DNA from: Streptomyces capillispiralis
Lineage (GTDB): Bacteria > Actinomycetota > Actinomycetes > Streptomycetales > Streptomycetaceae
Length of the DNA stretch: 64,000 nucleotides
Reading direction: 5' to 3'
Assembly: GCF_007829875.1 (NCBI RefSeq)
Contig: NZ_VIWV01000001.1
Coordinates: forward strand, 2,574,501-2,638,500
Part shown: positions 48,119-56,660 of the stretch, in pieces
How positions within the stretch are numbered: position 1 is the first letter of the stretch
Layout: every line of letters starts with the position of its first letter
Translations under genes and position numbers: made by a program
The notes under the pieces: model-generated
What the model was told of the DNA's origin: nothing
Databases searched by the model: none
The model's input: only the letters and a program-made list of their open reading frames with translations

Positions 48119-49375
48119 ATGATCGAGGCAGTCGGCCTGACCAAGCGGTACGGCGACAAGACCGCTGTGTACAACCTTTCCTTCCAGGTGCGGCCCGGCG
48201 CCGTCACCGGGTTCCTGGGCCCCAACGGCTCCGGCAAGTCGACGACGATGCGGATGATCCTCGGCCTGGACAACCCCACCGCGGGACGGGTCACGATCGG
48301 CGGCTACCCGTACCGCAGGCTGCCCAACGCCCCCCGTCAGGTCGGCGCGCTGCTGGACGCCAAGGCGGTGCACGGCGGCCGCTCCGCCCGCAACCACCTG
48401 CTGTCGCTGGCCCAGCTGTCCGGCATCCCGGCCCGCCGGGTGGACGAGGTGCTGGGCGTGGTGGGCCTGCACGAGGTGGCGCGCCGCCGGTCGAAGGGCT
48501 TCTCGCTCGGCATGGGGCAGCGCCTGGGCATCGCCGCCGCGCTGCTCGGCGACCCCCAGGTGCTGCTGTTCGACGAGCCCGTCAACGGCCTCGACCCCGA
48601 GGGCATCCTCTGGGTGCGCAACCTGATGAAGTCGCTCGCCGCGGAGGGCCGTACGGTCTTCGTCTCCTCGCACCTGATGAGCGAGATGGCGCTGACCGCC
48701 GACCACCTCATCGTGATCGGGCGCGGACAGCTGCTCGCCGACATGAGCGTCACCGCCTTCATCTCCGCCAACTCCGCCGACTTCGCACGGGTGCGCACGC
48801 CCGACACCGAGCCGCAGCAGCGCGAGAAGCTGTCCGCGGCGATCACCGAGGCCGGCGGCCACGTCCTGCCCGAGCAGGACGGCGCGCTGCGGGTGACGGG
48901 ACTGCCGCTGCCGCGCATCAGCGACATCGCCCACGACAGCGACGTACGGCTGTGGGAGCTGTCGCCGCACCAGGCCTCGCTGGAGGAGGCGTACATGCGG
49001 ATGACGCAGGGCGCCGTCGACTACCGCTCGACCGTCGACCAGAAGGAGGGGCTGCAGCAGCCGCTGCCGCCCGGTGCGCAGCCGCCGGTGCCGGTGCCCG
49101 GCCAGGGCCAGCCCGGCTGGTACGCCCCGCCGCCGGCCCCGCCGGGCGGGCAGCCCTTCGCCCCGCCGCAGGGCGCGCCGGCGCGGGCCCCCGCGGGCCC
49201 CTACGGCGCCCCGGGCGCCCCCGGTGCGGCCCCGGGCGCCCCGGCGCCCAACCCGTACGCCCAGCCCGCCCCGCAGGCGCCCCAGGGGCCGCCGCCGGCC
49301 GTCCCGCCGGCCGCCGCGCCTGCGTCCGCTCCCCCCGCCGCCGCCGACCTGACCAAGCCCGAGGACGCCCGATGA
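48119..49375 (+). CDS. ABC-2 exporter ATPase, system 2, with long Pro/Ala-rich tail
   Basis: The 418 residues give a close paralogue of the ATPase at 46268 (Walker A GPNGSGKST, signature SLGMGQRLGIAAALLG, Walker B VLLFDEPVNGLD). It differs by a 100-residue Pro/Gly/Ala/Gln-rich C-terminal tail with a low-complexity core. ATG 48119 matches the paralogue's start; GTG 48110 is an alternative. The stop overlaps the permease start. Confidence 0.93.
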   Translation: MIEAVGLTKRYGDKTAVYNLSFQVRPGAVTGFLGPNGSGKSTTMRMILGLDNPTAGRVTIGGYPYRRLPNAPRQVGALLDAKAVHGGRSARNHLLSLAQLSGIPARRVDEVLGVVGLHEVARRRSKGFSLGMGQRLGIAAALLGDPQVLLFDEPVNGLDPEGILWVRNLMKSLAAEGRTVFVSSHLMSEMALTADHLIVIGRGQLLADMSVTAFISANSADFARVRTPDTEPQQREKLSAAITEAGGHVLPEQDGALRVTGLPLPRISDIAHDSDVRLWELSPHQASLEEAYMRMTQGAVDYRSTVDQKEGLQQPLPPGAQPPVPVPGQGQPGWYAPPPAPPGGQPFAPPQGAPARAPAGPYGAPGAPGAAPGAPAPNPYAQPAPQAPQGPPPAVPPAAAPASAPPAAADLTKPEDAR

Positions 49376-50244
49376 GCACGCCCCCGCCCCCGATGCCGCA
49401 GACCGCCGCACCCGACTGGCAGGCGGCGCCCGGCTCTCCCTACCCCGGTTACACCTCGCCGATCCCGGTGGTGCGCACGCACCTCGGGCACGCGATCGCC
49501 TCCGAGTGGACGAAGATCAAGTCCGTGCGCTCCACGATGTGGACGCTGGGCGTGTTCGTGCTGCTCGTCGTCGGCATCGGTCTGCTGACCGGCCTGGTGG
49601 TCTCGAGCTCCGACCCCGACATGGGCGGCGAGAGCCCGCTGTCCCTCGGCTTCTTCGGACTGCTGCTGGGCGGCATGTGCGTCATCACGCTGGGCGTGCT
49701 GACCACGGCCTCGGAGTACGGCACCGGCATGATCCGCACCACGATGGTCGCCTGCCCGTCGCGCGGCCGGGTGCTCGCGGCGAAGGCCCTGGTGTTCTTC
49801 CTGCTGGCCTTCGTGGTGACGCTGGTGTGCGCCACGCTCATCGGCTTCGTGCACGTGGCGCTGCTGGAGGGCAACAACGCGAAGGAGCCCTCGGGTGAGG
49901 AGTGGCTGAAGGGCACGGTCGGCATCTCGCTGTACCTGGCGCTGCTCGGCACGCTGTCGCTGGCCGTCGGGTCGGTCATCCGGCACTCGGCGGGCGCCAT
50001 CACCATCATGATCGGTGCCGTGCTCGCGCCGCTGGTGATCGCCCTGTTCATGTTCTCGTCCTCGCTCCAGGACGTGCAGCAGGCGCTGTTCGAGTACTCC
50101 ATCCCGAACCAGATGAGCATCTTCTACGCCAACTCCCTGACGGAGTCCGGCCCGTCCGGCTGGGACCCGCTGTGGATCATGCTGGTCGCCGCGGCGGCCG
50201 CGCTCGGCGGCGCCTTCGCCCTGCTGGAGAAGCGGGACGTGTAA
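49372..50244 (+). CDS. ABC-2 exporter permease, system 2
   Basis: The 290-residue product is a six-helix permease related to the one at 47224 (SEWTKIKSVRSTMWTL and SEYGTGMIRTTM). A 35-residue Pro-rich N-terminal extension resembles the tail of its ATPase partner. It converges with the small zinc-motif gene, leaving 6 bp between stops. Confidence 0.93.
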   Translation: MSTPPPPMPQTAAPDWQAAPGSPYPGYTSPIPVVRTHLGHAIASEWTKIKSVRSTMWTLGVFVLLVVGIGLLTGLVVSSSDPDMGGESPLSLGFFGLLLGGMCVITLGVLTTASEYGTGMIRTTMVACPSRGRVLAAKALVFFLLAFVVTLVCATLIGFVHVALLEGNNAKEPSGEEWLKGTVGISLYLALLGTLSLAVGSVIRHSAGAITIMIGAVLAPLVIALFMFSSSLQDVQQALFEYSIPNQMSIFYANSLTESGPSGWDPLWIMLVAAAAALGGAFALLEKRDV

Positions 50245-50250
50245 CCCCGT

Positions 50251-50583
50251 TCAGTACCTCGGCGCGTCACGGGACCGCCGCACCCGCGTGGTGCGGCGGT
50301 CCTTCGCGTTCCAGCAGGCCTTGTGCCAGTGCCGGCGCTCGTCGACGCCGGAGTGCTCGGGCCAGGCCACCACGTGCGGCACCCCGTCCGGGATCAACTG
50401 GTCGCAGCCCGGGCAGCGGTAGGCCTTGCCCTGCGCGCTGGAGCCCGCGACGTGGCGTACGCTCCACTCCTCGCCCTGCCAGCTCTCCGTCGACTGCCAG
50501 CCGCCGTAGCGGCCGGACCGGTCGTCCTCGGCGCTCCGGCCGGACGAACCGGCTCCCTTGGGTCGGTTGCGACGCGGGGACAC
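50251..50583 (-). CDS. Small Arg-rich protein with a CxxC-H-C zinc motif
   Basis: This 110-residue protein is basic and disordered at both ends, with a central YRCPGCDQLIPDG and a following HWHKACW that together make a plausible zinc ribbon. The family is conserved in Streptomyces (often called ATP/GTP-binding protein), but I know no function. ATG at 50583 follows a GGTGTC-like region without a clear ribosome site. Its last codons lie in the terminator hairpin of the convergent permease. Confidence 0.8.
   Translation of the reverse strand: MSPRRNRPKGAGSSGRSAEDDRSGRYGGWQSTESWQGEEWSVRHVAGSSAQGKAYRCPGCDQLIPDGVPHVVAWPEHSGVDERRHWHKACWNAKDRRTTRVRRSRDAPRY
50272..50302 (+). terminator. Terminator embedded in the 3' coding end of the convergent small gene
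   Basis: Perfect 13-bp arms (50272-50284 and 50290-50302, loop CGCGT) are followed by TT, 28 bp past the permease stop. The stem DNA encodes the Arg/Thr-rich C-terminus of the 110-residue protein on the other strand. Confidence 0.7.
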
Positions 50584-50825
50584 AGGACACCTCTCGGGGC
50601 GATGCGGGGATGCGGGACCGCATCCAGCCTACGCGGCACGGGCCGGGGTACGCGTACGGCACCAACCCTCACAAGTCTCCTCCGCGGTGCCGCGGCGCCC
50701 CTGCTGAGCGGCCCATTCTGCAGACAATCCGCAAAGTCCCCCGCGCGGCCGTGTCCTCGGCACGTGTCGGCCGGTTATGCCCTGCGGGGGAGCTCCGCGT
50801 CGGAGCCAAGGAAGCAGGAAATGCC

Positions 50826-51854
50826 ATGCGTGTGGGAAGTTTCGTGTTGGCCGCCCGGTTCCCCGGGCAGGGCGAGGGTGAGGCGCTGCACCGCGCCGTC
50901 CGCTCGGCCGAGGTGGCCGAGGAGGCGGGGCTCGACACGGTCTGGCTGGCCGAGCACCACTTCGTGCCGTACGGCAGCTGCCCGTCCGCCGTCACCCTGG
51001 CCGCGTTGCTGCTCGGCCGCACCCGCCGCCTGAGGGTCGGCACGGCGGTCAGCGTGCTGTCCACCACCCACCCGGTGACCCTCGGCGAACAGGCCGCGCT
51101 GCTGCACGTCACGAGCGGCGGACGGTTCTCCCTCGGGCTCGGACGCGGTGGCCCGTGGGTCGACCTGGAGGTGTTCGGGGCCGGCCTCGATGCGTACGAG
51201 AAGGGGTTCCCGGAATCACTCGATCTGCTGGTGCGCTGGCTGCGGGAACCGTCCGTCGCGGCCTGCGGCGAGCGGTTCCGCTTCCGCGAGGTGCCCGTCG
51301 TCCCCCGCCCGTCGGAGTCGCTGACCGAGACCGAGGGCCCCGAGGTCGTGGTCGCCTGCACCTCCCCGGCGAGCGTGCGGCTGGCCGCCGAGCGCGGACT
51401 GCCGATGCTGCTCGGGATGCACATCGGGGACGAGGAGAAGGCCGAGATGGTCGCCCTGTGGCGGCGGCACGCGCGCGCGTGCGGGCGCCCGTCGCGGGAG
51501 GTCCACCGCGCGGCCCACGTCTCGGCCGGCGTCTGCCAGATCGCGGACCGGCGCGCGGACGCCGCGGAGACCCTGATGAAGGCGATGCCGGGCTGGCTGA
51601 AGCAGGGGCTGGAGGCCCATGTCACGGTGGACGGGCGGCGCCGGCGGATGCGCGACCCGCTGGCGTACACCGAACTGCTCTGCGGGCTGCATCCGGTGGG
51701 CACCCCGCGGCTGTGCGCCGACCGGCTCGCCGCGACCAGCGAACGGACGGGTATCTCCCGCTTCGCCCTGCTCGTCGAGGGCTCCGGCGATCTGGCGGCC
51801 ACCGAGGAGAACGTGCGGCGGCTCGGTGCCGAGGTGCTCCCCCGACTCGCCTGA
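50826..51854 (+). CDS. Luciferase-like (LLM-class) flavin-dependent monooxygenase
   Basis: The 342 residues form a TIM-barrel luciferase-like protein with AEEAGLDTVWLAEHHFVPYGSCPSAVTLAALLLGRTRRLRVGTAV and TSGGRFSLGLGRGGPWVD. It uses reduced flavin and O2 on an unknown substrate. ATG at 50826 has GCAGGAA 6 nt upstream. It is a single gene with a convergent neighbour. Confidence 0.92.
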   Translation: MRVGSFVLAARFPGQGEGEALHRAVRSAEVAEEAGLDTVWLAEHHFVPYGSCPSAVTLAALLLGRTRRLRVGTAVSVLSTTHPVTLGEQAALLHVTSGGRFSLGLGRGGPWVDLEVFGAGLDAYEKGFPESLDLLVRWLREPSVAACGERFRFREVPVVPRPSESLTETEGPEVVVACTSPASVRLAAERGLPMLLGMHIGDEEKAEMVALWRRHARACGRPSREVHRAAHVSAGVCQIADRRADAAETLMKAMPGWLKQGLEAHVTVDGRRRRMRDPLAYTELLCGLHPVGTPRLCADRLAATSERTGISRFALLVEGSGDLAATEENVRRLGAEVLPRLA

Positions 51855-51937
51855 GCGCACGGGTCCCGCGAGGCTTGCCGCCCCGGTACAGAACTGCACC
51901 TCCCGCGTACGGAGCGGCAAGCGAACGATGGAGCGAA

Positions 51938-52330
51938 TCAGCAGTCGCGCAGTTCCGCCGACTGGTTCAGCACCTGGCTGCGCACCGAGGTGAAGCGGGC
52001 CAGCTTCTCGTCGACCGAGGAGTCAAGCGGGAACACGGCCACGCGGTGGCAGTTCTGGAAGGCCAGCCGCACACCGAAGTGCCGTTGCAGCGCGCCGCGT
52101 ATCGCGTCGCTCGCGAGCGCGCGCAGCAGTTGGCCGCGCGCCTGCTCGTCCGGCGGGGGCGTCTGGTTGTCGGCGAACGCTCCGCCGTCCACCTTCAGCT
52201 GGGCCACCAGGGAGCTGATCATCTCCCACGCGAAGGGCAGGGAGGTCCGGACGCAGTCGACGAATTCCGCTTCGTCGACCTCGCCTCGCTCGGCCTGTTC
52301 GAGTAGGGCCGGTGAGACGTCGAGCGACAT
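51938..52330 (-). CDS. SCO5389-family protein
   Basis: The 130-residue mostly helical protein begins MSLDVSPALLEQAERGEVDEAEFVDCVRTSLPFAWEMISSLV, which I recognise as the Streptomyces SCO5389 family of unknown function. It ends with a Cys. No membrane segment is present. ATG at 52330 has GAGGAGAACCC upstream. Confidence 0.88.
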   Translation of the reverse strand: MSLDVSPALLEQAERGEVDEAEFVDCVRTSLPFAWEMISSLVAQLKVDGGAFADNQTPPPDEQARGQLLRALASDAIRGALQRHFGVRLAFQNCHRVAVFPLDSSVDEKLARFTSVRSQVLNQSAELRDC

Positions 52331-52618
52331 GGGTTCTCCTCTCGCACCCCCAAGGAACAGGGGTTGCCTGACAGATAAGGGAGTGCGCGATATCGGACAC
52401 GCTGCGTACACAGACCGCGACCTCCCGTTCAATACCGTAAGCAACGGACCGTAACGGCACCAGCAGAATCGTCGGATGCGGAACTTCCTGTGGGCCGGTA
52501 ATCGGCCACCGCCGAACACGCGTTTTCCAGGAGATTCAGGACGCGCCCATCGGGGTCCCCGGGGCGGTTGGGAGGGCGAATCGCATCGACCCCGTCCGGT
52601 CGAGTAGCGTTGCCGACC

Positions 52619-53290
52619 ATGCGTCTCGTCATTGCCCGCTGCTCCGTGGACTACGCCGGGCGGCTCACCGCGCACCTGCCCTCGGCACCCCGTCTGATCC
52701 TGATCAAGGCGGACGGCAGCGTCTCGATCCACGCCGACGACCGGGCCTACAAGCCCCTGAACTGGATGTCGCCGCCGTGCGCCCTGAAGGAGGGGACCGG
52801 CGAGGAGGAGGGCGTCTGGACCGTCGTCAACAAGGCGGGCGAGAAGCTCATCATCACGATGGAGGAGATCCTCCACGACTCCTCGCACGAACTGGGCGTC
52901 GACCCCGGCCTGATCAAGGACGGCGTGGAAGCGCACCTCCAGGAGCTGCTCGCCGACCGCATCGAGACTCTCGGCGAGGGCTACACCCTCATCCGCCGCG
53001 AGTACATGACGGCGATCGGCCCGGTCGACATCCTGTGCCGGGACGCCGAGGGGCGGACGGTCGCGGTGGAGATCAAGCGGCGCGGCGAGATCGACGGCGT
53101 CGAGCAGCTCACGCGCTATCTGGAGCTGCTGAACCGCGATCCCCATCTCGCCCCGGTGCGCGGCGTGTTCGCCGCCCAGGAGATCAAGCCGCAGGCCCGG
53201 GTGCTGGCGACGGACCGGGGCATCGGCTGTCAGGTGCTCGACTACGACGCGCTGCGCGGCATCGAGGACGACAAGCTGCGCCTGTTCTGA
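52619..53290 (+). CDS. nucS: NucS/EndoMS mismatch-specific endonuclease
   Basis: NucS cuts both strands at mismatches and provides mismatch repair in actinobacteria that lack MutS/MutL. The 223 residues have an N-terminal DNA-binding half and a C-terminal nuclease with GPVDILCRD and VAVEIKRRG supplying the acidic and Lys catalytic residues. The terminal DDKLRLF fits a sliding-clamp-binding tail. ATG at 52619 begins [16 protein letters not shown], the family start. Confidence 0.95.
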   Translation: MRLVIARCSVDYAGRLTAHLPSAPRLILIKADGSVSIHADDRAYKPLNWMSPPCALKEGTGEEEGVWTVVNKAGEKLIITMEEILHDSSHELGVDPGLIKDGVEAHLQELLADRIETLGEGYTLIRREYMTAIGPVDILCRDAEGRTVAVEIKRRGEIDGVEQLTRYLELLNRDPHLAPVRGVFAAQEIKPQARVLATDRGIGCQVLDYDALRGIEDDKLRLF

Positions 53291-53311
53291 GCCGCGCGCG
53301 GCCAACGCGCC

Positions 53312-53343
53312 GAGGGCCGGGTTCCGTCGGGAACCCGGCCCTC
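53312..53343. terminator. Bidirectional terminator between nucS and the large ATPase gene
   Basis: A perfect 14-bp stem (53312-53325 with 53330-53343) has a GTCG loop and lies between convergent stops. Confidence 0.9.
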
Positions 53344-53358
53344 ACGCGTGTCCGGCGG

Positions 53359-55923
53359 TCAGATCACCGTCTCCGAGTCGCTGGGCGTGCCCGCGCCGCT
53401 GCTCTGCGGCGCACTCGCGGAACTGCTCGTCTCCGCCGGGGCGGAGGAGGTGGGGCCGCTCGCGGTGTCGCTGGTGGACGGCGGCGGGGGCTCGGAGGTG
53501 GCCGGCGGCTCCGAGGTCGGCGGTTCGGACGTCGGCGGCTCCGACGTCGGCGACTCGGTGACGGGCGGCTTCGACGTCGGCGGCTTGGAACTCGTCGACG
53601 GCTTGGGCGTCGAGGGCTTCGACGTCGGCGTCGGGTCGTCCGGCTCCGTCGTCCCGCTCGGTTCGTCCGACGGCTCGTCCGACGCGGAGGCGGTCGGCGT
53701 CGGGTCGTCGGAGGTGCCCAGGGTGCCGTCCGGGCCCGGGTCGGTGGGCCGGCTGGTGGCCTCGCCGGTGTCGCCGCCGCCCTCCTCGGCCGCCGGGTCG
53801 GCGCCGAGGCTGCCGTCGTCGATGCCCTGGCTGGCGGACGGGTTGACGCCGACGTTCTCCGACGGGGTGCCCGCGTCGTTCTCGGACGTGGCGCCGAGGG
53901 TGACCACGGTGCCCAGCACGGCGACGAGCAGCGCGCCCGCGCCGGCCGCCACCAGGTTGCGCCGGGCCATGCCCTTCAGACCGCCGCCCGCCCGGGCCGG
54001 CCTCGGCGACGGGGACGGCGACGGCACGGTGCGGTGGATGACCAGGGGGGTGTCGGCGGGCGGCTGGAGCTCCGGGAACGCGGTCGGCACCCCGCGGGGC
54101 GGCGGGACCGACTCCTCGTAGTGGGCCTCCGGCACCTCGTCCCCCGTGGTCGGGGTGAACGCCAGCGGAACACCGGAGCGGTCGGCGACCAGGGCCAGCG
54201 CCCTGCGGCCCGCGACGGTGCCGCGCTTGTCGGCGAGGGCGCCGCGCAGCGCGATGGACGCCTCCAGTTCGGCGCGCGAGCGGTCGAGCTGTCCGGCGCA
54301 CAGCGCGTGGATGCCGAGCTCGTGGTGGAAGTAGGCCTGTTCCGCCACGTCCCCGGCGAGCCGGGCGGCCTCCGCGCCGGACCGCAGGGCCCGCTCCCAG
54401 GCGCTCCAGTGCAGGCCCGCGGCGAACGCCGGTGCGGCGGCGCGGGCCAGTCGCACGGCCTCGGCCGACTCGTCGTCGTCGGTGGTGGCCGCGGCGAGCG
54501 GCGCCAGCACGGCGAGCGCGGCGAGCACCGCGTCGGCCTCGGCGCACACCCGCTCCGGGGTGACCGAGGGGTGCCCGGCCCACCAGGCGTAGTGCCGGGC
54601 GGCGGCCCGGGCCTGTGCCTCGGCCTCGTCGGCGTAGCCGGCGGCCTCCAGCTGGGCCGGCACCCCGGCGGCGAGCCGGTAGCGGGAGCCGGCCGGGGAG
54701 ACCAGCCCGCACGCGGCGAGCTCGCCGAGCGCGGCGTCGGCGTGGGTGTCGCCCACCAGGGCGGGCAGGTGCGCCTGGTGGGGCACCTCGCCGCCGAGGG
54801 CGACGGCGAACCGCAGGGTGGCGCGGGCGGAGGCGCTGAGCCGGGAGGCGAGCAGCGGTGCGGGCGCGGCGGCCTCGCCGAGCGAGGGCAGCGGGACCTC
54901 GTCGTCGTCGGCGGGGTCGTAGGGCGGGTCGTCGGTCCGTACGTCCTCGAAGACGCCGTACTCGTCGACGGCGTCCGCGCCGGCCCGCAGCCGGTCGCGC
55001 TGCCGCAGCAGGGCGCCGGCCTGGACGAAGCGCAGCGGCAGGCCCTCGGACTCGAACCAGAGGTCACCGGCCCAGTTGGACTCGTCCTCGGTGAGGCTGC
55101 GGCCGACGGCGTGTTCGAGCAGGTCGAGGCCGGCCGCGCGGTCGAGGTGGGAGAGGACGACCTCCTCGACGGCGGCGCCGGCGGACGGTTCGGGCACGTC
55201 CGGGGTGACGCCGAACAGGAAGGCGCACTCGGGGGTCGCGTCCAGCAGCTCGTCGAGGGCGGCACCGCCGGACTCCAGGTCGTCGATGACGACGACGGCA
55301 CCGATCTCGCGGACGCTGTCGAGGAGTTCGTCGCGGTCCGGGCGGTGCAGCGGGGCGTTGTGGACGGCGTAGAAGAGGTCGTGGAGCAGGTCGTCGACGG
55401 AGCGGCCGTGGCCGTTCAGCCGGACGACGCCGTCGGGGGCGAGGTCCGCGCAGTCCTCGGCGACGACGTCGAGCAGCCGGGTGCGGCCGGAGCCGGCGGG
55501 GCCGGTGAGGCGTACGGAGCGGCCGCGGGCGAGCAGCCGGACCAGCTTCTCCCGCTCCTCCTGCCGGGCCAGCAGCGGCAGCGGGCGCTGCGCGGGTCCG
55601 GGCGGGACGGGCGGCCTGGCGGCCCGCTCCACCTCGGCGCGCTCGGCCTCGCCCATCTTGACCGGGCGCGGGGGCCGTTCGGCCGGCGGGCAGGGCTCGA
55701 TCTCACTGCCGTCGACGGGGTTGACGGTCAGCAGGAAGTCGCCGGAGACGAGCTGCACCGTGCGGGCGAGCGCGGGCGCGTGCTGTCCGAATTCCGCGGA
55801 GAGGGATTCCCGGGGAGGGCGCTGGCGCGGCGCGGAGCCGGCCCCCGCCTCGAATGCGCTCGACCGGGAGGTGCCCCCACCGTCCTGGCCGTACTCCTCG
55901 GGTCCCGGGTTGATCGGGTCCAT
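53359..55923 (-). CDS. Membrane-anchored STAND-like ATPase with degenerate Walker A and secreted tail
   Basis: This 854-residue protein has a disordered N-terminus and a P-loop region around residue 135 ([17 protein letters not shown]). The Walker lysine is replaced by Arg, while the hydrophobic strand and acidic pair of Walker B (VVVIDDLES) are kept. A winged-helix-like stretch and TPR-like helices follow to about 630. One membrane helix (about 668-690) leads to a 160-residue Pro/Ser/Thr/Glu stalk outside. It looks like an intracellular sensor module tied to the wall. ATG 55923 has AGGA upstream; an extra 19 codons are open before it. Confidence 0.85.
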   Translation of the reverse strand: MDPINPGPEEYGQDGGGTSRSSAFEAGAGSAPRQRPPRESLSAEFGQHAPALARTVQLVSGDFLLTVNPVDGSEIEPCPPAERPPRPVKMGEAERAEVERAARPPVPPGPAQRPLPLLARQEEREKLVRLLARGRSVRLTGPAGSGRTRLLDVVAEDCADLAPDGVVRLNGHGRSVDDLLHDLFYAVHNAPLHRPDRDELLDSVREIGAVVVIDDLESGGAALDELLDATPECAFLFGVTPDVPEPSAGAAVEEVVLSHLDRAAGLDLLEHAVGRSLTEDESNWAGDLWFESEGLPLRFVQAGALLRQRDRLRAGADAVDEYGVFEDVRTDDPPYDPADDDEVPLPSLGEAAAPAPLLASRLSASARATLRFAVALGGEVPHQAHLPALVGDTHADAALGELAACGLVSPAGSRYRLAAGVPAQLEAAGYADEAEAQARAAARHYAWWAGHPSVTPERVCAEADAVLAALAVLAPLAAATTDDDESAEAVRLARAAAPAFAAGLHWSAWERALRSGAEAARLAGDVAEQAYFHHELGIHALCAGQLDRSRAELEASIALRGALADKRGTVAGRRALALVADRSGVPLAFTPTTGDEVPEAHYEESVPPPRGVPTAFPELQPPADTPLVIHRTVPSPSPSPRPARAGGGLKGMARRNLVAAGAGALLVAVLGTVVTLGATSENDAGTPSENVGVNPSASQGIDDGSLGADPAAEEGGGDTGEATSRPTDPGPDGTLGTSDDPTPTASASDEPSDEPSGTTEPDDPTPTSKPSTPKPSTSSKPPTSKPPVTESPTSEPPTSEPPTSEPPATSEPPPPSTSDTASGPTSSAPAETSSSASAPQSSGAGTPSDSETVI

Positions 55924-56184
55924 AGGTCCTAGCCCCCCAAAAGCGTCGTGTGGCTGAAGCCCCTCCCGGCCTTGCTGCACACCGCGCTGTCGCTTCTGGT
56001 CCGGGCCCGCTCGAGGGTTGCAAGGCAGCGGGCAGCCGAACCCTAAACCTTCGCTCAGTATCTACGACAGGCCGGGGTACCGCGCGGTCCGAGACGTCAC
56101 AGTCTCGTGAGGATTGTGCGCGTCGCACGGTTCGCCGAGGTCGGTCCGGGTCGTGCCGGTCGTCCGTCGCGTACCCGTACGGCG

Positions 56185-56508
56185 TCACACGCGGGGCAGT
56201 GTGTCCACCCCGATGCCCCCCTCGATGGCCAGGATGCGGTGCAGCCTGGTGGCCACCAACAGGCGCTGCATCTGCGGCGGCACGTCGCGCAGCACCAGCC
56301 GCCGGCCGCACCGGCCGGCCCGTCGGTGGGCCCCCATGATCACGCCGAGTCCGGTGGCGTCCCAGGAGTCCAGTTCGGACAGGTCCAGCACCAGGTCGCC
56401 GACTCCGTCGTCGACGGCCGAGTGCAGGACCGTACGGGCGTCCGCCGCGCTGCGGACGTCGAGGCGGCCCCCGACGACCAGCTCGACGTGGTCGCCCCTG
56501 ATGTGCAT
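56185..56508 (-). CDS. STAS-domain protein (anti-sigma-factor antagonist type)
   Basis: This 107-residue protein consists of one STAS domain (HVELVVGGRLDVRSAADARTVLHSAV...). The segment that in SpoIIAA/RsbV carries the phosphorylated Ser (D-S-S/T-G-L) reads D-A-T-G-L here, so the usual serine is absent and only the Thr remains. ATG 56508 follows GGGGAG with 5-nt spacing, better than upstream starts. No anti-sigma kinase is adjacent. Confidence 0.88.
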   Translation of the reverse strand: MHIRGDHVELVVGGRLDVRSAADARTVLHSAVDDGVGDLVLDLSELDSWDATGLGVIMGAHRRAGRCGRRLVLRDVPPQMQRLLVATRLHRILAIEGGIGVDTLPRV

Positions 56509-56622
56509 ATGCGCTCCCCGTGCGTGCGTCTCGTGCTCCGCGTTCGTGAATGCCGGTGATGCAACCTCTGACTCCATGGCGGTGGCCGAGGTTGCTCCTT
56601 GTAAGCGAACCGATACCGAATT

Positions 56623-56651
56623 CACCCCGGCGTGTGATGCGCGCCGGGGTG
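56623..56651 (-). terminator. Terminator after the 3-hydroxyacyl-CoA dehydrogenase gene
   Basis: CACCCCGGCG and its exact complement flank a 9-nt loop, 10 bp past the stop codon. Confidence 0.75.
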
Positions 56652-56660
56652 GGAGCGGTC

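Noticed and set aside
51873..51922. Terminator between the luciferase-like gene and the SCO5389-type gene
   Set aside because: Nine-base arms GCTTGCCGC/GCGGCAAGC are exact, but the loop is over 30 nt, so the structure is weak and could be chance.
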